Positions 49,601-58,570 are shown, numbered from the stretch's first letter. The stretch is 64,000 bases of DNA from Pedobacter sp. HDW13 (GCF_011303555.1 NZ_CP049868.1:4464001-4528000); one strand, 5' to 3'. Numbers and translations are program-made. The notes: generated by a model not told the origin, from the letters alone.

Positions 49601-50382
49601 TGCAGAATAAACCTGTAACTATAGATGTCCAGAAAAATGACCAAGTAGGTAGCAGTCCAATTGTATCCGGTAGTACGGTAATTACAAAACAGCCAAAAAA
49701 TGGTACAGTAGCAGTAAACGCTGACGGAACAGTGACTTACACACCAAACAATGGCTACACGGGAACTGATGAATTTGAATATACGGTAACAGATGTTAAT
49801 GGACAGGTTTCAAACCCTGCTAAAGTGACAATAACCATTGTACCTTCTAATCCTGTTGCAAGTGACGATGCAGCAGAAACGCAATGGAACAAAGAAGTCA
49901 AAATCCCAATTCTGGACAATGACAGACCTTCTGGTGCTCCGTTGGACATGACAACTATTGATATTACAGAACAACCTAAGCACGGCGCAGTAAGGGTTAA
50001 TAGCGATGGTACGGTCACTTACCTGCCAAATAGTGGCTATACTGGAAATGACAGCTTTAAATACCGTATAAAAGATGTGAATGGAAACTGGACCAATGTG
50101 GCTACGGTAACAGTTAAAGTAACGGGCTTCTTTATTCCTAATGTGATCACTCCAAATGGGGATGGGAAAAATGACGCTTTCGTTATCGTTGGATTGGAAA
50201 ACTACCATAATGTTCACCTGACCATTTTTAACCGTTGGGGAAATGAAGTTTATCGAAGTGATAATTATAAAAATACGTGGACAGGCGATGGTCTGAACGA
50301 AGGAACCTATTACTACCTCATCCGTTTAAGGGATGGCGAAAAAGAGCAGGTACATAAAGGTTGGGTTTTACTAAAAAGATAG
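37659..50382 (+). CDS. Giant T9SS type B surface adhesin with 24 tandem repeats (two apparent frameshifts near the head)
   Basis: A gliding/attachment-type surface protein, exported by Sec and the type IX system. With one G restored in each of two G6 tracts (38690-38695 and 39111-39116) the gene encodes about 4241 aa; as written it splits into 37659-38738, a short middle frame, and 39109-50382. Signal peptide at residues 1-29 (ILLLFFLLMSAQLSYADG). Residues 30-700 are a non-repetitive head (NIPGLPLPGRYDAVVF; DGKDGAGNPLPSGSNPARVT). One degenerate repeat precedes 24 identical-length repeats (residues 826-3849), and another degenerate one follows. Two Ig/cadherin-like domains (PPIANDDAKDTMQNKPVTID; NPVASDDAAETQWNKEVKIP) lead to the CHU_C sorting domain (FIPNVITPNGDGKNDAF; IFNRWGNEVYRSDNY) in the last 85 residues. 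PorP/SprF and OmpA genes follow. Confidence 0.85.
40132..49203 (+). repeat. 24 tandem 378-bp repeats (126 aa each) inside the adhesin gene
   Basis: From GGCAAAGTG at 40132 to the base before the same text at 49204 there are 9072 bases = 24 x 378, with no length change. Each unit reads GKVSLVKSVTS, AYQFVAKNEGNVTLDNV, SGDANNNSKLDVGESWTYTA, TDVDAGKVSNTAVVNAKDPA, GNTVTDNSG and a variable linker (SDDPTETSITQD, SDGPTVTPITQD, NDDPTVTPIVQN, DDPTETVIPQT). Two main variants of the middle occur (NLAGVTPVYASGDANSN; NISGVVPAYQSGDANNN), with different codons, in a mosaic order. Confidence 0.97.
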
Positions 50383-50390
50383 ATGATCAT

Positions 50391-50409
50391 GGCCAGCGAA
50401 AGGCTGGCC
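50391..50409 (+). other. Intercistronic hairpin between adhesin and porP/sprF genes
   Basis: GGCCAGC-GAAAG-GCTGGCC, a perfect 7-bp G/C-rich stem directly after the adhesin stop, without a T-run. More likely an RNA processing or stability element than a full terminator; the porP gene starts 16 bases later. Confidence 0.55.
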
Positions 50410-50424
50410 TAATATAAAAAGGTT

Positions 50425-51435
50425 ATGAAGAAGCATTTTGCGAGAAAAAATATGCTGGTGCTGTGTTTGACAATAGCTGTGACATTTCAGTTAAAGGCAC
50501 AACAGAATATTCAGTTTACACAATATATTTTCAACTCTTTGAGTGTCAATCCGGCTTATGCAGGGTATAAGGAGGAATGGTTTGGACAGCTTGGACTGAG
50601 AAGTCAATGGACCGGACTGGAAGGAGCACCAAAAACAGGGCAACTGTCAATTGACGGTGTAGCGGATGCCAATAAAAATATCGGACTTGGTTTACAAATT
50701 ACGGATGATAGGCTGGGGCCGCAAAATGCGACTTCTGTTTATGCCAATTATGCTTACAGACTGAGACTTGATGAAGATGATACGCAAAGACTCAGCTTTG
50801 GGCTGGCTGCCGGAATTTCTCAGTATGGATTGGATGGCAATAAGCTCAGGCCAGTGGATGGAGACGATGCCAATCTGCCGATAGGCAAAATCAACAGTAC
50901 CATTCCCGACATTCGATTCGGCGTTTATTATTACAATCCAAAATTTTACGTTGGCTTATCTGCCATGGATCTGTTTTCGGGCCAAAACTCGAATCGTTTT
51001 TTCAATTGGAACAGCAATACTATAGAGAACATTAGGCGTAAACGCCACTATTATCTCATCGCAGGTGCAATGATTAACCTCTCTGACGACACAAAGCTCC
51101 GGCCTAGCATGTTGTTTAAGGAGGACCTTAAGGGGCCTTCAAGTTTAGATATCGGTGGAATGTTGATCTTTGGTGGCAGGTTTTGGATCGGTGGTTCATA
51201 CAGGACCGAAGCCAACTTGTGGAAGAAACGCTATGAGCAGGGACAAACCTTAAGTAGCCTTAATTCAATCTCAGGAATTACCCAGATTTACATTAATAAT
51301 CAGTTAAGGGTCGGCTATTCATACGACTACATTATCAGTGAATTGAGCAGTTTTCAGAATGGAACGCATGAGATTACCCTGGGTATTACGTTTCCAGGGA
51401 AAAATAGACGTGTACTTAGCCCAAGATTTTTTTAA
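50425..51435 (+). CDS. PorP/SprF family type IX secretion system outer membrane protein
   Basis: An outer-membrane beta-barrel that works with type B T9SS cargo; SprF is needed for surface display of the adhesin SprB. 336 aa with a signal peptide (MLVLCLTIAVTFQLKAQQ). The family hallmark is at once visible: FTQYIFNSLSVNPAYAGYKE, then QWTGLEGAPKTGQLSIDG and GLGLQITDDRLGPQNATSVY, followed by amphipathic strands to the end. It lies 42 bases after the adhesin. One partner per cargo is the usual gene plan, so this is very probably the dedicated exporter of the giant protein. Confidence 0.93.
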   Translation: MKKHFARKNMLVLCLTIAVTFQLKAQQNIQFTQYIFNSLSVNPAYAGYKEEWFGQLGLRSQWTGLEGAPKTGQLSIDGVADANKNIGLGLQITDDRLGPQNATSVYANYAYRLRLDEDDTQRLSFGLAAGISQYGLDGNKLRPVDGDDANLPIGKINSTIPDIRFGVYYYNPKFYVGLSAMDLFSGQNSNRFFNWNSNTIENIRRKRHYYLIAGAMINLSDDTKLRPSMLFKEDLKGPSSLDIGGMLIFGGRFWIGGSYRTEANLWKKRYEQGQTLSSLNSISGITQIYINNQLRVGYSYDYIISELSSFQNGTHEITLGITFPGKNRRVLSPRFF

Positions 51436-51464
51436 GAAGGATATCCCATACCCAGACCAAATTA

Positions 51465-53417
51465 ATGAACATGAAGAAAAAAAATATTAAATATGTATTG
51501 CTTTTGGGCTTTGGTCTTTGTTGCCATATTGCAATTGCACAGGAACAACCTGATTTGAGGCAGAGAGCAGATCTTTTATATACCCAGTATAACTATGCAA
51601 GGGCGGCGACTATTTACCTGAAGTTGGTAGATGTCAAAAAACCAAAATTGTCGGATCTGGAAATACTTGCCGAATGCTATAGACAAATCAACGATTATGA
51701 GTCTGCAGAAAATTGGTATGCTCGGGTTATAGAATATCCCGAAAGCAGGGCGGAGAATCTGATCACTTACGGAGAGGTACTTAAATCGAATTCCCGTTAT
51801 GCAGAAGCCAAAAAGATACTACAGCTATATGCCAGTAGGACTGGAGATTTAAAAAGAGTCAACAATGAGATACTTGGATGCGACTCGGCCACAGTTTGGA
51901 TGGCTTCGCCTACAAATCATAAGCTTAGAAATGAAACCGGAGTTAATACAGAACTGGCCGAATTTGGTGTCTTTCCAATTGGGAGTAAAATATTTTACAC
52001 TGCAGAACCGAATCAGGAGCAACAGAAAAAAGATGGACGAACTGGACATGCTTTTTTAAGAATTTATACTGCAGACCAGACTGCAAACAACGAGTTGACG
52101 GCTAAACTAATTCATAAGGCCGATTACAATAACCAGCCTTATCATGTCGGGCCAATTGCAACCAGTAAAGACGGAAGTATGTTGTTCGTTACCAGAACAT
52201 ATCCGGGTAAATCAGGAGAAGTCAGCAAAGAAAACAAATTTAGATTCAATACGAACAATTTGGAATTGTATATCTATAGTGCCAAAAATGGCAAATATGA
52301 TGTTACCCCCTTTCCGTATAATGATGTTAAAAAATATTCGGTAGGGCATGCGGCGCTCAGTCCTGATGAAAAAACGCTGTATTTTGTATCCGATATGCCG
52401 GGGGGGCTAGGTGCTACGGATATCTGGTATTGCGAACTTGAACAGGATGGAAGTTGGGGAAAGCCAAAGAATGCTGGCCCTGAAATCAATACCGATCAGA
52501 ATGAAATGTTTCCCAATATCGGAAATGATGGTGTCATGTATTATTCCAGTAATGGTTGGCCAGGAATGGGAGGTTTGGATGTTTTTGAAGCTAAAGGTGG
52601 TCGCAATAACTGGTCAAAGCCAACGAATCTACATTACCCTGTGAATTCACCCGCCGATGATTTTGCCTTTGTTACAGTGCGTAAAACAGAAGAAGCTCAA
52701 ACGGGCTATCTTTCCTCAAATCGGAAAGGAGGGGTGGGAAGTGATGATATTTACAGTTTTGGGCGTGTAAAGCCTAAAATTGTCCTTGCCCTTAAAGGAG
52801 AGGTATTAAATAAAAGCACAGGCGCGCTGATAGAAGGGGCAACCGTTACACTATATGGTAATGGTCGTAGCATTGTATCCAAGAGGTATTCAAATGCTGA
52901 TGGATTATTCTTTTTTGAGCTTGACAAAGAAACGGATTATACTGTTCTTGGGCAAAAGGAAAAATATTATAGCGATTCGGTTTTGGTCACTACCAAAGGA
53001 GTTGTAAAATCGGATACGCTTTTTGCATCCCTGAAATTGGAACCTTTATTCGAGATTGGAAAAACAATTGCGCTTCAGAATATCCATTATAATTTTGATA
53101 AGGCCAACATCCGTAAGGACGCCGCAAAAATTCTTGATGAGTTGGTACGTACTATGCGGGATAATCCAACGCTTGAAATAGAATTGGGATCGCATACAGA
53201 TAGTCGGGGAAGCGATGTCTACAATATATACCTTTCTCTGTGCAGGGCACATTCAGTGGTTGAATACGTGGTCAACCGTGGTATTTCAAGGGCCCGTATG
53301 AAAACCAAAGGATATGGTGAAACCCAGCTGCTCAATCGTTGCAAAAATGGAGTAAAATGCTCGGAAGCCGAACATCAGGCCAATAGAAGGACTGAATTTA
53401 AAATTTTAAAATACTAG
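51465..53417 (+). CDS. OmpA family protein with TPR, PD40 beta-propeller and carboxypeptidase-regulatory-like domain
   Basis: A periplasmic/outer membrane protein, 650 aa, resembling the PorE/SprE-linked OmpA proteins of type IX clusters. Signal peptide in residues 1-26 (VLLLGFGLCCHIAIAQEQ). TPR-like helices at about 30-130 (LYTQYNYARAATIYLKL; AECYRQINDYESAENWYARV). A WD40-like PD40 propeller at 160-430 (HAALSPDEKTLYFVSDMPGG; NEMFPNIGNDGVMYYSSNGW). A carboxypeptidase-regulatory-like fold at 440-520 (LKGEVLNKSTGALIEGATV). The OmpA peptidoglycan domain at the end (IHYNFDKANIRKDAAKIL; GSHTDSRGSDVYN). 29 bases after porP/sprF, same operon. Probably anchors the export machine to the cell wall. Confidence 0.92.
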   Translation: MNMKKKNIKYVLLLGFGLCCHIAIAQEQPDLRQRADLLYTQYNYARAATIYLKLVDVKKPKLSDLEILAECYRQINDYESAENWYARVIEYPESRAENLITYGEVLKSNSRYAEAKKILQLYASRTGDLKRVNNEILGCDSATVWMASPTNHKLRNETGVNTELAEFGVFPIGSKIFYTAEPNQEQQKKDGRTGHAFLRIYTADQTANNELTAKLIHKADYNNQPYHVGPIATSKDGSMLFVTRTYPGKSGEVSKENKFRFNTNNLELYIYSAKNGKYDVTPFPYNDVKKYSVGHAALSPDEKTLYFVSDMPGGLGATDIWYCELEQDGSWGKPKNAGPEINTDQNEMFPNIGNDGVMYYSSNGWPGMGGLDVFEAKGGRNNWSKPTNLHYPVNSPADDFAFVTVRKTEEAQTGYLSSNRKGGVGSDDIYSFGRVKPKIVLALKGEVLNKSTGALIEGATVTLYGNGRSIVSKRYSNADGLFFFELDKETDYTVLGQKEKYYSDSVLVTTKGVVKSDTLFASLKLEPLFEIGKTIALQNIHYNFDKANIRKDAAKILDELVRTMRDNPTLEIELGSHTDSRGSDVYNIYLSLCRAHSVVEYVVNRGISRARMKTKGYGETQLLNRCKNGVKCSEAEHQANRRTEFKILKY

Positions 53418-54563
53418 CGAAAAACGTCGAAAATATCAACAAATCAGAAAAAAATACGAGAAACTAGCAGGCTCTGAGTGGCTTTGAATAAGCTGATTAG
53501 CCAAAGTAAAAATACTGTTTCTTCTGTGTCCCATTAGAAAAGGCGTGCAGGTTGTTGAGGGGATAGACTCTTGTCACCGATCTGAGGGACATGGAGAAAC
53601 AATTCATGGTATACATACTAGGTAAGATTATTCATGTAGTTATTTGTTCTGGTTTCAAATTTCGTTTTTAGTAAAACAATAATACTTTTAAGTCTTTCGG
53701 GATTAAATTTATCTACCGCAGAATCCCTATTTCTCTTTAGCAGTTAAATTTTATTCTTATTCTGGCCTTGCACAAGGCATTTTGCTATCTGAATGGGGCA
53801 AAGCAATGCCCCAGCCGACTGGCAGGAATTGGCATTCGCCATTTTGCAAATGCTAAAAACGAGAGCAGTGCGACGGAATTGTGCGATAGTATTTCGTAGG
53901 CCATTAACGAGCGCAGAGAGTTCGAAGGCACCCCTTTTGTTCACTTTTTTTACTTTTTTGCGGTTGTTCTTATTGGGGTTTATATTTACAAAACAGACCT
54001 GCCCAAATTATCTGCTTTATGTTTGGGGAAATGACTATTATTTAACATCTTTCTTATTGAATGCAACAGGTTTAATATTATATTCAAGGATCGAAGAACC
54101 AAAATAACCTATGAAAATGAAAAATGCCCTCACGGCCATTATCAGGCCGGTTTCTATTCCCCGAAATTTCTTATATTTATTCAAGAACCGAACGGGAAAT
54201 CGAAATATTTGAGACAGCAAAAGCAGCTCATCAAAAGCTAACTATCCAAAATAATAACAAGAATATGTCTCCAACGGCTAAAAATGAAAATGCTGTGCTT
54301 GAGGTTGGACCCTCATCGAGAGAAATAGAAAATACGGTTACAAAAACAGATAATAGTTTTTTCGCACGTCTAATGCGGATGTTTAAAAATTAGTCTAGTC
54401 TCAGTTGGTGCAAGCTTTTGAGATTTGGGTAAGTGAGAGGTTGAATAAATATTCTAATTGTTGGCCGGAATTAATCTATTGATTTAAAAAAGGTACAAGT
54501 CTGGCCACTACATAAACCCAGGTAGCTAAAACTTGCGGCAGTTTTGTTTTTTAGGTTGAAATA
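53418..54563. other. 1.1-kb region without a firm gene; possible dispersed repeat and a weak 89-aa frame
   Basis: 53750-53950 contains text (on the minus strand NTIAQFRRTALVFSICKMAN followed by SCQSAGALL) that I remember as a frequent repeat in related genomes; that recollection is unverified. The plus frame 53793-54107 is an unlikely gene. A frame at 54124-54393 (89 aa, C-terminal part SPTAKNENAVLEVGPSSREI and FFARLMRMFKN) may be real or a remnant. No RNA motif seen. Confidence 0.35.
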
Positions 54564-54785
54564 TTAATTCAATACGGTTTCTACAATTTTATTCAAAAGG
54601 TTTTGTCTCATTTTCGAATCTCTTTTATTGATCAGGACAATTAAACCCCAATTTTTAACCCTGTTGTAAGCTATAATAGACGATTGACCCATAGAATCTT
54701 CTGTTTTTAAGTAAATGGTGTTTTTATCATCGGTTATAATGTTGGTGCCTAACCCCATTTCTCTTTATAGTCGTACCAGCTTTTG
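54564..54785 (-). pseudogene. C-terminal remnant of a serine hydrolase (beta-lactamase-like)
   Basis: The minus strand reads WYDYKEKWG, then, after one missing G at C4 (54753-54756), LGTNIITDDKNTIYLKTEDS followed by MGQSSIIAYNRVKNWGLIVL and INKRDSKMRQNLL, then stop. In family context GLGTN...GQSSIIAYN...GLIVLINK is the last part of serine beta-lactamase-type proteins. The catalytic front is absent and the frame is broken, so it is a remnant. An in-frame ATG (54758) gives a 64-aa frame but probably no function. Confidence 0.5.
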
Positions 54786-54879
54786 CTTTGGCACCTGTAA
54801 TAGGGAGTGTTAGTTACGATAGCTGGCAAGACTGATTACAAAGCGTTTGGTTTTTACCAAACGCTTTGGCATGGTATGT

Positions 54880-55341
54880 TTAAGGATGTATAATGGCCCA
54901 GCCTTGCTGCTGACGGATGATGAGCTCTCCATTTCCACTGGGAACAAAAGAAATAAAATCAAAGAGTTCATCTTTTGAAATGTTTCGCTCTCTCAGCGTG
55001 TTTTCGCACTCTGCCAGAATTACGCCTGCCTTTTGCAGCGCCAGCAGCTGCTGCTCGTATGCCGAACCTTTCTTAAATGCGGCTACACCACCACCATGTA
55101 CAACCAGTTCAAGCTCCAGTTTTCCTTTTAAACGCGGGTCTTCTAGTGCATTCGCAATATTCTTTAGTGTACCCATTATTTTTTTGTCATCATCAGTGTT
55201 GAGCTGATAAACCGCTTTATAATGTTTAGCTGTTGCTATTGCTCCGTGAAAACTTTTGGGGTCGGTTTGCTTTTGCTGGGCAGATAAATTTAAGCTTAAA
55301 AAGCTGAATACCACTATCGGGAGTAATTGGTAATTTTTCAT
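54880..55341 (-). CDS. Exported DsrE/DsrF-like protein (153 aa)
   Basis: A small DsrE-fold protein with a signal peptide (LPIVVFSFLSLNLSAQQ). The core is recognisable: VYQLNTDDDKKIMGTLKNIA, a strand-turn KLELELVVHGGGVAAFKKG, then LLALQKAGVILAECENTLRE with the Cys in the position used by sulfur-transfer members, and GELIIRQQQGWAIIHP at the end. DsrE proteins handle sulfur or sulfane transfer. The cytochrome gene with thiosulfate-dehydrogenase features lies 8 bases upstream on the same strand, so a two-gene sulfur-related unit is likely. Confidence 0.82.
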   Translation of the reverse strand: MKNYQLLPIVVFSFLSLNLSAQQKQTDPKSFHGAIATAKHYKAVYQLNTDDDKKIMGTLKNIANALEDPRLKGKLELELVVHGGGVAAFKKGSAYEQQLLALQKAGVILAECENTLRERNISKDELFDFISFVPSGNGELIIRQQQGWAIIHP

Positions 55342-55349
55342 GTTGTTGT

Positions 55350-56378
55350 TTATAAATTTTTAAGATGGGCTTTTTTAATGGGATTAAAAGGGCCGTATTT
55401 ATGTTGTACTTCGGTAAATTGATCCGTATAAGGCCCAAAGGGAAAGTCTATTGGCTTTTTCGAATTATCCGACCAGTCGCTGTGCTGATCTTTATGGGGT
55501 CGCGACTGGCTGTTTACGAAGGCCGCCAGGTCCCACGATTCTTCATCGTTGAGCAGCTGGTTTTTATAACTGGCGCCATAAGGCATATTATTTTTAATGT
55601 AACCCGCAAAATTTGAAAGCCTGTAAAGACCGGCTGCATCATTGTAACTATCTGGTCCCCATAAAGGCGGATAGGTAAATGTTTTTTTGCCTGCAGCGGG
55701 CAGGCCTTCGCCATTACGGCCGTGGCAGGAAACGCATTTAGCCTGATAGATCAATTTTCCTTTTAAGGGATCTGCTGCCCGCATCATAAAAGTAAGTTTT
55801 TGGATACCACTACCCTGAGGCGAAATTCCTTTTTTTACATCACTTCCCAAAAAACTGATATAGGCAATCATGGCTTTCAGCTCCCTGCTTGTACTATCGG
55901 GCGCTGTACCATTCAGGCTTCTCTCAAAGCAATCTGAAATGCGTTTAACTATGGTTTCTTTTGTGCCCGACCTGGCCCTGAATTTGGGGTAGGTAGAAAA
56001 TACAGCCGCGTAATTGTTCCCAAATGGTTTAGTTCCCGCATCCAGGTGGCAGTTTTGACAGTTCATGCGGTTGCTGTGCCTGCCTACTGTACCCTCGGGC
56101 CCGAGATATTTGGCTGTGTTGGCAATCAGTTCCCGGCCATAACTCACCAATTCTTTCTCCTGCGGATCGTTAATGGCAGCTACATCAGGCGACTTCCAGT
56201 TTGGCGCTGGTTGGCTATCCTGCTTTTTTTCTTTCCGGTTAGTGTTTCTTTCAATCAAAAACGAAGCATGTTGGTTTGTCCTTGTTAAAACTAAAGCTAT
56301 AACAAGGCCTAAAAGTATTACCGTAAGGATGCTAACCATAATTAAAATTTTGCTGATCTTTCGTGGTAATTCTTCCAT
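55350..56378 (-). CDS. Dihaem c-type cytochrome, thiosulfate dehydrogenase (TsdA)-like
   Basis: 342 aa. A membrane anchor at residues 10-32 (ILIMVSILTVILLGLVIALV). Two haem motifs: CQNCHLDAGTKPFG near residue 108 and CVSCHGRNGEG near 213. Between them YPKFRARSGTKETIVKRISD and CFERSLNG keep the pattern of TsdA, where the Cys after the RIS segment is an axial ligand of the active-site haem; I infer the same role here. TsdA oxidises thiosulfate to tetrathionate or works in reverse. The gene precedes the DsrE-like gene by 8 bases. TsdA assignment is by motif; other dihaem cytochromes cannot be excluded. Confidence 0.75.
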   Translation of the reverse strand: MEELPRKISKILIMVSILTVILLGLVIALVLTRTNQHASFLIERNTNRKEKKQDSQPAPNWKSPDVAAINDPQEKELVSYGRELIANTAKYLGPEGTVGRHSNRMNCQNCHLDAGTKPFGNNYAAVFSTYPKFRARSGTKETIVKRISDCFERSLNGTAPDSTSRELKAMIAYISFLGSDVKKGISPQGSGIQKLTFMMRAADPLKGKLIYQAKCVSCHGRNGEGLPAAGKKTFTYPPLWGPDSYNDAAGLYRLSNFAGYIKNNMPYGASYKNQLLNDEESWDLAAFVNSQSRPHKDQHSDWSDNSKKPIDFPFGPYTDQFTEVQHKYGPFNPIKKAHLKNL

Positions 56379-56798
56379 TCGCTGCTAGCCGATATGATTG
56401 GGGTACAAAATAATGGCTAATCTCTGCATCTTCGGTTAAAATTCCAATTTCTTATCTGCAATTACTTATTGGCTGTTTGTTTTCTTAGTTATCCGTAGAA
56501 CTCCTGCGGAAGACTGCGGACAGTTAGGTGTCAGGCTTCTCTAAGAGAATCGTCACTGCGAGAGGTCAGCTTTTAAAAACACAGGAGTTGGAATGACAAA
56601 ATCAGCCCAAAGGGAATCGTCATTTCGAGCGGGGTGCAACGCAGTCGGGAATAACGTAGTGTACATTTAAGCTACCACACTTCATGTCAATACTTTATTT
56701 ACAAAATTTACATTATTATTTACAATCCAAATTCGTTGCGCCGAAGCATATCAAGGTAGATTTGTTGAGTCAATGCTATAGATCAATAAATAAAAATT
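56379..56798. other. Intergenic region with partial repeats
   Basis: Contains degenerate fragments of intergenic repeats: CGTCACTGCGAGAGG (56552-56566) and CGTCATTTCGAGCGGGGTGC (56617-56636), related to GTCATTGCGAGG elements. The part before 56799 is AT-rich and should hold the promoter of the YceI-fusion gene. No gene seen. Confidence 0.5.
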
Positions 56799-58472
56799 AT
56801 GAAATACATACACGTATATGCTTTGTGCTTAATGTCTGTTTTGCTCACTGCCTGTGCCCAAAAGCAAACCAAGGTGCCAACAGACATCAACCAGAGCGCT
56901 ATCGGCACCGAAGTTAAAAACATAGGGCCTAACATCATGGTTCGTAATATTAAAAAAGGCAGCAATGGTACCATTTTAATTGCTGGCCCCAACAACCTAT
57001 CATATGGTGATGTTTTTCGATACGATGCCCGCCTGCCCGAAGAGAAGGGGAAAACTTTTACTAACCTTAGCAGTAAAATAGGTTCGCACCGGTTCTGGGA
57101 TGTTTTGGAAGACCGGCAGGGAAATTTCTGGTTCACCACTGCCGATTCTGGCGTTTATTATTACAACAATTCGGCTGCGCTCAGTGCAGGCGCTAAATCC
57201 ATTAAACATTTTACTACCAAAGATGGGCTTGCCGATAACCGGGTGATGAGTGTTTATGAAGATAAGGCCGGCGTTATTTGGTTCGGCACCGGGGCCGGTA
57301 TAAGTCGTTACGATGCCAGCCTGCCGAAAGGGCAATCTTTTCGGAATTTTAAATCTCCAAACGCCCCGCTTTTTTATAAAGACGCACGCTTGAATAATGA
57401 TATCACTACCATCATTGAAGATAAAACCGGCAAATTGTGGGTTGGCACAAGGGGCGATGCCTTTGTTTACGACGGGAAAAAATATACCACTTTAACCCAT
57501 AACGGCCAACCCTTTCTCGATGTTTGGAGTATAATGGAAGATAAAAAAGGCAATATCTGGCTCAGCGGTTTCAACGGCTTTAACGTAAGCCAAACCGGTG
57601 GCCTTTGGCGTTATGACCTTTCAACTGGTGGTACCTTTACTAAAGTATCGCAACGAGGAGCTTATGCCATCATTCAGGATAAAGCAGGAAACATCTGGAC
57701 TACCGGTTCGGTAAATCCGGCTAATGCGCATGTTCAGGCACTTACCCGTTACGATGCAAAATCGTTGTATAGTAAGCAACCCGTTGTAACCGAAATCATG
57801 TCGGGCAAGGCTTTCTTTGGACTTTTAGAAGCTAACGATGGGAGTATTTGGTTTGGTGATGCCACCGGGGTGTATCGTTATGCAGGGCAGGGAAAAACCA
57901 TTACCGACTTTTATAGTAAAGTGGGGCAGAAAAAATATAGGATAGATACCAAACAAAGTGCTATTGTATGGCAAGCATCTATGTATTTAGGTGGATGGGA
58001 AGGTACTAAGTTAATTAGTGATGGTTCGAGTACGGGTAACGTAGCTATATTAAAAGGAGAATTGTCGATCGAAAACAGTGAGCTGGTGGGCGGTGCGGTA
58101 GATGTGGATATGAATACCATTAAGCAAATATTTGAAGATGAAGGCCCGCACAATAAATTACCTGATTTTTTTGATGTCAAAAAATTCCCTGTATCTACAT
58201 TTGCCATTACGAAGGTCGAAAGCGGTAATCATGAAAATATAAAAGTTACAGGGAAGCTCACCATCGAAGGTATTACGAAGACCGTTACTTTTCCTGCCCA
58301 AATGTATTTTAAAGATGGTATGGACGGAACTGTAGAGATAAATGGTGCGTTGATTCTTAACCGAACAGATTGGGGTATCTATTATCGATCAGAAAAGCGC
58401 TTTGATGAGTCTGGCGACCTAACCATTTCGAACCAGGTTAAATTCTTTATCAAAATCGTAGCAAAAAAATAA
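56799..58472 (+). CDS. Lipoprotein fusion: two-component-type beta-propeller plus YceI domain
   Basis: 557 aa. Lipoprotein signal with lipobox LTAC (Cys19). Residues 40-370 are propeller repeats of the kind seen in hybrid two-component sensors (FWDVLEDRQGNFWFTTADSG; VMSVYEDKAGVIWFGTGAGI; IIEDKTGKLWVGTRGDAFVY; SIMEDKKGNIWLSGFNGF; ANDGSIWFGDATGVYRY). From about 380 a YceI domain follows: YRIDTKQSAIVWQASMYLGG, GAVDVDMNTIKQIFEDEG, FFDVKKFPVSTFAITKVESG and GKLTIEGITKTVTFPAQMYF. YceI folds bind isoprenoid-type lipids. A ligand-binding propeller fused to YceI is unusual, so the domain pairing itself deserves attention. A clear terminator follows. Confidence 0.85.
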   Translation: MKYIHVYALCLMSVLLTACAQKQTKVPTDINQSAIGTEVKNIGPNIMVRNIKKGSNGTILIAGPNNLSYGDVFRYDARLPEEKGKTFTNLSSKIGSHRFWDVLEDRQGNFWFTTADSGVYYYNNSAALSAGAKSIKHFTTKDGLADNRVMSVYEDKAGVIWFGTGAGISRYDASLPKGQSFRNFKSPNAPLFYKDARLNNDITTIIEDKTGKLWVGTRGDAFVYDGKKYTTLTHNGQPFLDVWSIMEDKKGNIWLSGFNGFNVSQTGGLWRYDLSTGGTFTKVSQRGAYAIIQDKAGNIWTTGSVNPANAHVQALTRYDAKSLYSKQPVVTEIMSGKAFFGLLEANDGSIWFGDATGVYRYAGQGKTITDFYSKVGQKKYRIDTKQSAIVWQASMYLGGWEGTKLISDGSSTGNVAILKGELSIENSELVGGAVDVDMNTIKQIFEDEGPHNKLPDFFDVKKFPVSTFAITKVESGNHENIKVTGKLTIEGITKTVTFPAQMYFKDGMDGTVEINGALILNRTDWGIYYRSEKRFDESGDLTISNQVKFFIKIVAKK

Positions 58473-58534
58473 TAACCAAAAAACGCTTAACGCCAAGACT
58501 CAATCAATCGTCGGGATTGCTTTGGGCTAAGCAA

Positions 58535-58570
58535 AAGCCTTAACAAGAAATTGTTAAGGCTTTATTTTTT
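58535..58570 (+). terminator. Terminator after the propeller-YceI gene
   Basis: AAGCCTTAACAA-GAAA-TTGTTAAGGCTT is a 12-bp perfect stem with a GAAA tetraloop, followed by a T-rich run. Confidence 0.9.

Noticed and set aside
53793..54107. 104-codon frame after the OmpA gene
   Set aside because: It covers a likely dispersed repeat on the other strand and mixes unrelated text; no coding signature.
54514..54523. AAACCCAGGT, equal to the first bases of tRNA-Leu, as a possible island right border
   Set aside because: Only 10 exact bases, at the 5' rather than the 3' end of the tRNA where integration repeats normally lie; could be chance.
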